DNA from: Parietichytrium sp. I65-24A
Lineage: Eukaryota; Sar; Bigyra; Thraustochytrida; Thraustochytriidae
Assembly (NCBI GenBank): GCA_012862575.1
Contig: BLSF01000088.1
Location: 62,001 to 126,000 of the forward strand
Length of the DNA stretch: 64,000 bases
Direction of reading: 5' to 3'
The notes beneath the pieces are model-generated. The model was not told the DNA's origin. It saw nothing but the letters and a program-made list of their open reading frames with translations, and did not search any database. The translations under genes and the position numbers were made by a program. Shown here piece by piece: positions 1 through 7,427 of the stretch (position 1 is the first letter of the stretch; each line of letters starts with the position of its first letter).

Positions 1-1188
1 ATGAATGATTTTCAAATATCGAAATCAATCGATTTTTCTTGTTCATCCATTCACTTCATCATGTTTGACAACAGTCCTTTTTACCAAGCAATATCGTATA
101 AGGTGTGCTAAGCTAAGTACTAACTGGGCAGTATAGTGTGCCATTGACTCTAGCCCACGTGCCCTTCTAAATGGGCTTAAGACTAGTTAACGAAATACTA
201 TTACCTAATAGGGTCCCTTCCGTATCTCGACCGACTAAGGATAAGATTAATGCTTGATATAGCCATAGGGTAAGAGGGGGGTATGTTATAGTGTCCCTCA
301 GACGTTACTCGGTAAGACCCCAGTCACCGCCGTTTCGCTAGTGACTTTTATTGGAACAAGTAGGAGAGGGCGTACCTTCCTTCTGTCCCTTTCTTTCTCC
401 CTTCTTTCCACTGGCGGAAAGAGAGGGAAAGGCATAGCACGCGACGACTGCTACAGATTAAACTAGAAGGCAGTGCCACCCTCATGAGCTGAATCAACTG
501 ACAGTGATTTCTCTGCCATTTCTGTAAACTTCAAAGTGACAACGAATGAATGAAGCTATTGCAATTGGAACTAATACTTTTCTCGGAAAAACTCGGAAAG
601 GAAAGCTTACAAGCCATTCGTGGCAAATGTGGCGTTTTTAATTCCTTGGACAAGTAACCGAGAAGAAATGCTGAAGGAAAAGGCAAGAGCGGCAGTAGCA
701 GTCTAACAATAACTAATAGTAATCCCAGGCAACCCGTCTCTTCTCCAACTTCTCCTGTCTTCCCACTTCGCCCCCCAACGCCCCCGGGTCCTACTGCTTT
801 CTAAGCCTTTCCTTAATCTCCGCCCCCAGAATTGCATTGCCGGGGAGAGGGGCGGGAGGATTAATTCTCCATCTACACCAAACACTACCAGAGGGAGAGA
901 GAACCCAACAAACCGAGTCAGGCGAGCGCGCACCAGAAAGAGCAATACCTAACCCAACTCTACCCGCCACGCTAAACAGCCGGTATCACCCCACTGCCTT
1001 CACAGTCGAGCGTAGCCCCTCATTACACCAACCGCTAGTGCCTTCGCCAAGTCGAGGGAGAAGGCAAGAGCGGATTAGCGACGCGTATCCGAGTCGTAGC
1101 TCAAAAGTATGCCTCGCAGACGGCGGAGGAGGAGGAGGAGGAGTCTTTGCAAAGAGTGTCCACTACAGAGAGAGACAGAGACACACAG

Positions 1189-1193
1189 TGAGT

Positions 1194-1230
<37 letters not shown>

Positions 1231-1276
1231 GAAGAGAGCTGCAAGGAGAGAGGCAGAGAGAGAGAGAGAGAGAGAA
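1189..1276. repeat. GA-rich microsatellite
   Basis: Two long (GA)n runs, about 1197-1226 and 1255-1274, separated by an imperfect purine-rich spacer. They create spurious Arg/Glu and Ser/Leu open frames. The tract lies about 500 bp upstream of the TPR gene. Confidence 0.9.
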
Positions 1277-1506
1277 GAAAGCAGGTGGAGAGGGTACTGG
1301 CAGTGAGTGCGAAGACGTGTCGTTTGCTCTTCAACTACACGGGGGAAGTTCCAAAGCTGATCACTCGGGTACCGTACTGTACAGCAGGTCCGTCGCGGAC
1401 GTTGGCTGGTTCAAGGGCTTTACACTTTTGCACAGAGAGGAAAACACGCTCGGGCTTTGTTGAACGCCACGGCCTTCCATTGCGCTTTGCGGTCTCAGAC
1501 TTTCGA

Positions 1507-1575
1507 TTGATTGATTGACCGATCGATTCATTGATCGATCGATTCATTGATCGATTCATTCATTTGGATTGATTT
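1507..1575. repeat. GATT/GATC-rich tandem repeat
   Basis: Repeated GATTGATT, GATCGATC and GATTCATT units, about 200-260 bp upstream of the TPR gene ATG. A compositionally similar block lies upstream of the Cys-rich gene at 62219. It may be simple sequence only. Confidence 0.8.
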
Positions 1576-1767
1576 GGAGTGGAGGCCGGATTTTGGGTCT
1601 TTTGCCACGGTGTGGGCCTGACTGCCACGGAGTGCGATTGCTCCTGCGCTGATTTGGCGGCATCGGCATCGGAGCGGTCCGCGATTGCGGCCGGCTCATA
1701 TATACATATTCGTCTTTGTTGTGTGTTATAATTTGGTGGCCAAGCGCGGGCTCAGTTTACAGTGGAG

Positions 1768-3879
1768 ATGAGGACTGTGCGGCGGCTGTCGAAACGGCTC
1801 TCGCACAGGCTGAGCGTGTCGCGCAAAGATGACTTGGAGAGCCCTGTGGTCCGGTTCAAAGGCATTGCGGCAAAGGTGCTCCAAATGATGCAGCAGAACA
1901 TTCTGAACGAGGCGGAAGCGCCAGGAGTGCAGCTGGCGTCGTGTCTGGAAGACGTGGCTGACGGTCTCTTGCGCGGCGACACGGTTAGAGTGACGGAGTC
2001 CGTTAGTGGTGGCAGAGTCAAAGTGGTGTCTCCAGCACTGCCCGGTAGCGTTTTCACAGTGCGGGAGGACGCGATCAAGCTCAAGTCGAGGAGTGAGTGG
2101 TCCATGAAGGACGTGTGTCAGTATATTGTGGTGCAGAGGACGGCAGCCTCATGTGGGTTTTTCAGCGACGCAATCAACGTCAAGACTGGCGTCCCGTTCC
2201 AGGGAAGTGTGCTCATCTGCTCGCATAGGAGCTCGTTCGTTGACGTTGTGGATGCCATCCTGCGGCGGTTGTCAGGGCGTGAGATCGAGAAGGAATACGT
2301 ATGGATTGACATCTTCGGGATGAACCAGGCTCTGCTCGCGGAGAAAAACAGCTTTCATGTACCTTACACAGAAATGGTCCAGAGCAGTCTGCGCAAAGCG
2401 CTGGAGCGGTTCGAGGAACGGTGGATCTACCTCGGCAGCTGGACCGACCCTGAGCCGCTCTCGCGGCTTTGGCCAGTGTACGAAATCTTCCTGCTCACCA
2501 CCTTCGAGACTCTGCCAGCCACTCACATGCTTTTGAACGCTGACGCGGAGAAGAATTTCCGCGCCTCCCTCATGAGCGAATATGACACTATTAAAAAGAC
2601 CATCCAAAACTTTGACAGCCGCAAGGCACTTTGCAGCGACAAAAAGGACAATGAGCTCCTGCAGCGCTGCATCGACCGGCACTCCGAGAACGGCTTTGCT
2701 GCTGTGAACCGCAAAATCATCGCGTTTCTGCGGCATAGTCTGGTGGAAGCCACTAAGGCGGCGATCAACTCCATGCGACTCAACTCTAGCGGCACGGAGG
2801 ACCTTGCAGATTTCCTCAACAAGGCCGGCGTCCTGATGCACGACCAGGGCCAGCACGGTCTCGCCATGCGCCTTTACAACGAAGCCATCTTCATCTACCG
2901 CAACCAGGTGGATCTCCCCGACAAGAAAGAGCTAGATTTGCGCGTCGCCAGGACGCTGGGTAATATCGGAAACGTCCTCGCGGACCAGGGCAAATTGGAA
3001 GAGGCTCTGGAGATGTACTTGGAGGACCTGAGTATTTCTAAGCGCATACTCGGCGACCATCCGGAGGTGGCTACCACGATCAATAACATTGCGGTGGTGC
3101 TGGACGATCTTGGCAAGCATGTGGAGGCGATCGCGCGCTATGAGTCCTCGTTGGTCATTCGGAAGAAGACATTGGGAGAGAGGCATCCTGATGTCGCACA
3201 GGTCCTCAACAACCTCGCCGGATCGTTCTTTGCGCTGCATGAACTGGACCAGGCCGAAGCCCACTATGAGGCCGCACTCGAAATTTACACAGAAGCGTAC
3301 GGCGAAACGCACCCATCTGTGGTGGACGCGCTCAACAACCTGGCCACTGTGCATTCCTCGCAAAAACGCCACGCGGTGGCCCTGGATAACTACCGCGCCG
3401 CGCACAGACTGGCGAAAAAAGCTCTAGGACCGAATCACCCACAGGTGGCCTCCGCATTGATCAATATTGCCTGCTGTCTGGAGGAGATGGCAGAGTTCGA
3501 GGAGTCCCTGCGCTGCTTAGAAGCGGCGCTCGCCATCCTCTTGGAACGGTTCGGCGTGAAGAGTGTGGACGTGGCCAACACGCTCAACCTAATTGCAGGC
3601 GTGCACCACGCCATCAAGCAAGATGACAGCGCGGTGCTTAAATACTCGCAGGCTTTGGCGATTCTGCGCGAGCGCCTGGGCGAAGAGCACCCCACGGTGG
3701 CGATGACTTTGTTCAATATGGCGCAGAGTTATGAATGCCTCGGAAAAGGGCACGACGCTCTCAAAGCTAGCCAGCAGGCTTTCCGGATTTACAAGTCCGT
3801 TCACGGCGAGTCTCACCAAGACACCCGGGATGCTTCACGGCAAATGTCCCGTTTGGAGGATCAGCTCAAGCGTCCTTAA
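1768..3879 (+). CDS. TPR protein (kinesin-light-chain-type repeats) with TIR/HET-like N-terminal region
   Basis: Single-exon gene of 703 residues. The first ATG is 1768; an in-frame GTG six bases upstream is not a likely eukaryotic start. Residues about 350-700 hold at least seven 42-residue tetratricopeptide repeats of the kinesin-light-chain/TPR_12 type, seen as the recurring pattern LG..HP.VA..LNN.A. The N-terminal half has no TPRs. Around residues 175-250 it contains YVWIDIFGMNQ followed by a W...SRLWPVYEI segment, resembling HET/TIR-like modules fused to TPRs in other protists; this is pattern recognition only. TPR solenoids bind peptides or protein partners, so an adaptor or signalling role is likely. 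It is unlikely to be a true kinesin light chain because the heptad-repeat heavy-chain-binding region is absent. The neighbour AFG2 gene converges on it. Confidence 0.85.
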   Translation: MRTVRRLSKRLSHRLSVSRKDDLESPVVRFKGIAAKVLQMMQQNILNEAEAPGVQLASCLEDVADGLLRGDTVRVTESVSGGRVKVVSPALPGSVFTVREDAIKLKSRSEWSMKDVCQYIVVQRTAASCGFFSDAINVKTGVPFQGSVLICSHRSSFVDVVDAILRRLSGREIEKEYVWIDIFGMNQALLAEKNSFHVPYTEMVQSSLRKALERFEERWIYLGSWTDPEPLSRLWPVYEIFLLTTFETLPATHMLLNADAEKNFRASLMSEYDTIKKTIQNFDSRKALCSDKKDNELLQRCIDRHSENGFAAVNRKIIAFLRHSLVEATKAAINSMRLNSSGTEDLADFLNKAGVLMHDQGQHGLAMRLYNEAIFIYRNQVDLPDKKELDLRVARTLGNIGNVLADQGKLEEALEMYLEDLSISKRILGDHPEVATTINNIAVVLDDLGKHVEAIARYESSLVIRKKTLGERHPDVAQVLNNLAGSFFALHELDQAEAHYEAALEIYTEAYGETHPSVVDALNNLATVHSSQKRHAVALDNYRAAHRLAKKALGPNHPQVASALINIACCLEEMAEFEESLRCLEAALAILLERFGVKSVDVANTLNLIAGVHHAIKQDDSAVLKYSQALAILRERLGEEHPTVAMTLFNMAQSYECLGKGHDALKASQQAFRIYKSVHGESHQDTRDASRQMSRLEDQLKRP

Positions 3880-4182
3880 GTGGATCTTTTTGACGGTTTC
3901 CTATCCCAAAATTCTGATTGCGCACTTGCGCCCGGCACTCGAGTACTCGTACAGCAGCAGTCCGGCAGTGCAAGTGCACTCATTTGTTCAATAATGATAT
4001 TCTAAATCTAAATCTAAAATGCGTTGCTTCGTGCACACTCTTGTTCTTGTTTCTTTTTTTCACGATTACTAACTTGTATCAATCAGTCAATCAATCAGTC
4101 CCAATTTTATACAGCTCTACTAGCTCGTACTATTTTCACAGTTACACATGGCCTTGCACTCCCCCTTTTTCCTCTTTGTTTG
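3880..4182. other. Convergent intergenic region
   Basis: 303 bp between the stop codons of the TPR gene (+) and the AFG2 gene (-). It must hold both 3' UTRs. It is AT-rich with pyrimidine runs and shows no gene. Confidence 0.7.
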
Positions 4183-6531
4183 TTACACAGCGCGAGTTTG
4201 CAAGACCCTCGCCTTCAGAACCTCCATACTGAAAACGATATCGGCTTTCGCGACCGCTTCTTTCCCAGTCCGCAGTGCCTGCATGGCAGCTTCTCTGCAT
4301 ACGTTCTCCAGTTCCGCTCCACTAAACCCTTCCGTATTTTCCGCTAGCCACGAAATCATTTGGCCGCGGTCGCCTTGCATCGGCGTTCGCGCTGCATGAA
4401 TTTCCAGAATGGCAACTCGATCGGCCAAGTCCGGCAGCGGCACATGCACAATGCGATCAAACCTCCCGGGCCGAAGCAACGCCTCGTCGATCATATCCAG
4501 CCTGTTGGTAGCGCCAAGGACCAGGAGCCCGTGGCACGCAGCCACGCCGTCCATTTCATTGAGCAGAGTGGACAGAACCCGAGCCTGCGTCGAGGACCCG
4601 GACCCGGAACCGGTTCCCGAGAGCCCGCGTTTGCCGACCAGGGCGTCCACCTCATCCAGAAAGATCACCGCGGGGGCGGCCAGCCTCGCGTTCGCGAACA
4701 GTTCTCTAACCGTACGCTCGGCATCGCCCACGAACGGCGAGTACACATCCGCTGCGCTGAGTTTAAAGAACGAAAGCCCAGCGCTCTGTGCTGCCCCGCG
4801 AGCCAAAGTGGTTTTGCTGCACCCTGGAGGGCCGTGCAACAAGATTCCGCGCGGCGGAGTCAAACCCATACGCGACATCGCATCTTTATGCGAGACTGGC
4901 CATTCCAGAGCTTTCGCTAGTTCCAGTTTAACGCCGGGGTACCCGCCAACTTTGGCATTTTTCATAGACGTTGCGTTTCCGTTGCGCGAACGCATCCTGA
5001 GCAGCGACGCGGTTTCGCCATGATGAAGCGCGTGCGCCAATTCCGTGGCGAGAGGCACCAAGCAGTTGCGAGATTCCATCGCCAAGTCCGATGCAGTTCG
5101 CACGAGAGCCACCAGGTCCGCTGCGACGCACCCCACGCAGTCATTCGCCACCTGCGACAGCTCCGTCTCGGAAACATTCGCACCATGGAGTGTGCAGGAC
5201 ACGCACGAGCTAGAAGCGGGACTCGAACCGATAGAACCCATCGAACCGAGGTCATTGGAACCGGAACCAGAACCAGAACCGGAACCGGAACGCGCGCAGC
5301 ACGAGCGGGCGAGGGGCCGGAGGAGCGTGGCGAGGATGTAAAAGCGTTCCGCAGCGTCCGGCGGCGCAAAGTGAACCTCGCGATCGAAGCGTCCCGGGCG
5401 CCGAAGAGCCGGATCGATGGCTTCTGGCCGGTTGGTCGCCGCGAGGACGATGACGTCGCCGCGCGTCCCACCGTCCCCACCGTCCCCACCGCGCCCGTGC
5501 GCGCCGTCCATGAGCGTGAGCAGCTGCGCTACCGTGCGCGCCGTATGCGCCGTATGCGACTCGCGGCGCGGACACAGGCCGTCCAGCTCGTCCAGGAACA
5601 CCACCGCGCGCGCGCCACCCGGGGAACGTTCCAGGAACGTTCGCGCCGCGGCGAACACGCGCCGCAGCCGCTCCTCTGGCGATGAACCAGAACCAGAACC
5701 GGAACCGGAACCGGAACCGGAAGAGGAACCGGAGAAGGTGAAGAACCGGCAGGGGCCGAGGCGGGACAAGCGGCGGGCGATGAGAGCGGCGGCGCGGGTC
5801 TTGCCGGTTCCCGGCGGGCCGTACATGAGAACCCCGCACGGCGCCGCCAACACCGGGAACCGGGCGAACAGTTCCTTCTTCTCACACGGCCACACCACCG
5901 CCTGCTCCAGCGCGCGGAACCCGGCGCCAACCTCCTCCTCCTCCTCGCGGTCCTCCCGGTCCTCCCGGTCCTCCCCGTCTCCCGGTTCCCCGGCCGGTTC
6001 TCCAGCCGGTTCCGCTGCGAGTTCCTGGGCGTCGTTGTCGAAGGTGACGGAAGTGGCGAGCGCGGTTCTCCCCAGTGGGTGGGAGCACCTCACAACGTGC
6101 GCGTCCAAGGCCATCCCCGCCGGGCCCGGCAGCGTGCAGCCCTGCGCCACGACCATGCCGCTTCTTACCAGCAGCGCTAGCTGCTCCCTAGCACTGCTCG
6201 CCACGGGCATGGCCACCGCGGACACCTCGGGGTCCGCGCCACGCCGCGTCATACGCAGGGTCACGGATGCGTGCAGCGGCAGGGAACCGGCGCGCGAGTG
6301 AGCGGTCCAGGCGGGTTCTTCAGTGGGTTCTCCGGTGGGTTCTTCGGTGGGTTCTCCGGCGGGAACCGGGCGCAGGCCCAGCGAAGCGAGCGCGGCGGAG
6401 GGCACGGTCACGCGCTGCCACGGATCGCTGGGACGGAGCAGCCAGGCGTGGCGGCTTCTCCCGCGCTGCAGGGCCAGCGCGCTGCAGGACGTGTGCTGGG
6501 AGACCAGCTCGGCTGGCCACGGCGCCTTCAT
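4183..6531 (-). CDS. AFG2: AFG2/SPATA5-family AAA+ ATPase
   Basis: Tandem two-domain AAA+ ATPase of 782 residues from the first ATG at 6531 (a GTG 48 bases upstream is rejected). An N-domain fills about residues 1-200. D1 has Walker A GPPGTGKT near residue 237 and Walker B VVFLDELDG near 309. D2 has Walker A GPPGCSKT near 565 and Walker B VIFLDEVDAL near 621. The GPPGC(S/A)KT form in D2 is typical of the AFG2 (SPATA5/SPATA5L1) family, which releases shuttling factors from pre-60S ribosomes, rather than of CDC48/p97. Oddities are Gly-Ser dipeptide runs inside D1 and between D1 and D2, and GEP(T/A)EEP-like repeats in the N-domain, all from GGTTCC-type hexanucleotides. The paralogue (AFG2A or AFG2B) cannot be decided. 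It is divergent from HSP101 and shares an intergenic region containing heat-shock elements. Confidence 0.9.
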   Translation of the reverse strand: MKAPWPAELVSQHTSCSALALQRGRSRHAWLLRPSDPWQRVTVPSAALASLGLRPVPAGEPTEEPTGEPTEEPAWTAHSRAGSLPLHASVTLRMTRRGADPEVSAVAMPVASSAREQLALLVRSGMVVAQGCTLPGPAGMALDAHVVRCSHPLGRTALATSVTFDNDAQELAAEPAGEPAGEPGDGEDREDREDREEEEEVGAGFRALEQAVVWPCEKKELFARFPVLAAPCGVLMYGPPGTGKTRAAALIARRLSRLGPCRFFTFSGSSSGSGSGSGSGSGSSPEERLRRVFAAARTFLERSPGGARAVVFLDELDGLCPRRESHTAHTARTVAQLLTLMDGAHGRGGDGGDGGTRGDVIVLAATNRPEAIDPALRRPGRFDREVHFAPPDAAERFYILATLLRPLARSCCARSGSGSGSGSGSNDLGSMGSIGSSPASSSCVSCTLHGANVSETELSQVANDCVGCVAADLVALVRTASDLAMESRNCLVPLATELAHALHHGETASLLRMRSRNGNATSMKNAKVGGYPGVKLELAKALEWPVSHKDAMSRMGLTPPRGILLHGPPGCSKTTLARGAAQSAGLSFFKLSAADVYSPFVGDAERTVRELFANARLAAPAVIFLDEVDALVGKRGLSGTGSGSGSSTQARVLSTLLNEMDGVAACHGLLVLGATNRLDMIDEALLRPGRFDRIVHVPLPDLADRVAILEIHAARTPMQGDRGQMISWLAENTEGFSGAELENVCREAAMQALRTGKEAVAKADIVFSMEVLKARVLQTRAV
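5257..5291. repeat. GGAACC hexanucleotide repeat (Gly-Ser run) between AFG2 D1 and D2
   Basis: Tandem GGAACC/GAACCA units on the + strand encode alternating Gly-Ser on the - strand in the linker after D1. The unit length is a multiple of three, so expansion keeps the frame. Confidence 0.9.
5684..5728. repeat. GGAACC hexanucleotide repeat (Gly-Ser run) inside AFG2 D1
   Basis: Second block of the same hexamer, encoding a Gly-Ser run between Walker A and Walker B of D1. It interrupts a normally compact ATPase fold, presumably as a surface loop. Confidence 0.9.
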
Positions 6532-6752
6532 CTTTCTCCCGCTGCCCGGCGAAATGTGTACGCGAGGACACTTTTCCACTCAGACTCAGGCGCACGGAGC
6601 ACCATTAAAGTGGTGCCTAACAACCTCCTCTAGCTATCTAATAGGTTGTAAGGGCATGGTAGCCTAAATTGGTGGTTGCGGAACCCTTCCTGCCCCGAAA
6701 TTGTTCGCGAGTGTTCCAGTGCTTCGGAATTGTTCTTTTCTGTTCGATGTTG

Positions 6753-6770
6753 TTCTCGAAGCTTCGGGAA
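6753..6770. promoter_or_regulatory. Heat-shock element, perfect four-unit
   Basis: TTCtcGAAgcTTCggGAA: four alternating inverted pentamers with exact 2-base spacing, the canonical HSF-binding array. It lies about 220 bp from the AFG2 ATG and about 660 bp from the HSP101 ATG, so it could serve either gene or both. A role in induction is inferred from motif and neighbour. Confidence 0.8.
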
Positions 6771-6822
6771 GACTCGAGTGTTTTCGAGATTCTTCTCGAG
6801 TCTTCGTTTTTGTTCGATTCTG

Positions 6823-6840
6823 TTCTCGAAGCTTCGCGAG
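6823..6840. promoter_or_regulatory. Heat-shock element, three perfect units plus one degenerate
   Basis: TTCtcGAAgcTTCgcGAG, exactly 70 bp from the first element, with flanking sequence also repeated (TTGTTCGAT before, TCGAG after). It is a duplicated HSF-binding module. Confidence 0.75.
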
Positions 6841-7264
6841 CGATCGAGGAGATTCGAGAACCACCGAGACTTTTCCCCATCTTGCTAAGCCCTCTTAGTG
6901 TTTCAACCTTTCAGAACTCGACCGTTCTCCTTACGGTTCCTCGTAGATGGAGCTACAGCGACCCATCATGATACATTCGTCCACAGTGCAGTGGCTACTG
7001 TGGGAAGCTGAGTCTCCTATAGTTCCTTCTAGCCGCGGCTCGGAGTGAAAGTTGCACATCAAAGATACTGCGACCATCACGAAGACTGGACATTTCCAAA
7101 ACAATACGGAACTGTAAGGTACAGCCAGGAAGAACAATAAGAGGAGGGCAACCGTCCAACTCAATGGCGAGCGAAGTGCAAGTTTTCAGATGGCAGCAGA
7201 CCCCGAATACAAAGCGGAATCAGAACGAGAAGACAAGAGCGCGAAGAGCGCGTGAAGCAAGAAG

Positions 7265-7265
<1 letters not shown>

Positions 7266-7297
<32 letters not shown>

Positions 7298-7298
7298 G
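7266..7298. repeat. (CAA)n microsatellite
   Basis: About eleven CAA units in the presumed 5' UTR of HSP101, just upstream of the candidate leader intron. CAA tracts are common in unstructured, well-translated leaders; that consequence is speculative. Confidence 0.9.
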
Positions 7299-7320
7299 GA
7301 AGAAGACAACAAGAACAATA

Positions 7321-7419
7321 GTGAGTGAATTGCGGCAGATCGCGATAGTCAGACAGAAGAGCAAAGCAATCAGAGTCTGGAGAAAGGCTTCAAAATTTGA
7401 TCAAAGCTTTCCCTTTTAG
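7321..7419 (+). other. Candidate 5' UTR intron of HSP101
   Basis: Starts GTGAGTG and ends in a pyrimidine-rich CCCTTTTAG, nine bases before the HSP101 ATG. At 99 bp it matches the size and GTGAGT donor of the introns demonstrable by coding continuity elsewhere in the window. No transcript evidence is available. Confidence 0.5.
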
Positions 7420-7427
7420 GAGCCGAG

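Larger units (their letters stand above)
1..1767. other. Upstream non-coding region with simple repeats
   Basis: No convincing gene. The short open frames here are low-complexity (Arg/Glu or Ser/Leu strings from a GA/CT tract) and on conflicting strands. The stretch ends in the presumed promoter and 5' leader of the TPR gene that starts at 1768. It contains a GA microsatellite and a GATT/GATC-rich block listed separately. Confidence 0.6.
6532..7427. other. Divergent AFG2/HSP101 intergenic (bidirectional promoter) region
   Basis: 896 bp between the two divergent start codons. It contains two heat-shock elements in an approximately 70-bp tandem duplication, many further isolated TTC/GAA pentamers between 6700 and 6870, a CAA microsatellite and a probable 5' UTR intron of HSP101. 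No coding gene is supported. Confidence 0.75.

Noticed and set aside
837-1518. Open frames on both strands around the GA microsatellite
   Set aside because: Low-complexity translation of a dinucleotide repeat; no domain, no splice continuity.
5252-6301. Long open frames overlapping the AFG2 gene on both strands
   Set aside because: They arise from GC-rich and hexamer-repeat sequence; only the - strand frame with Walker motifs is coherent.
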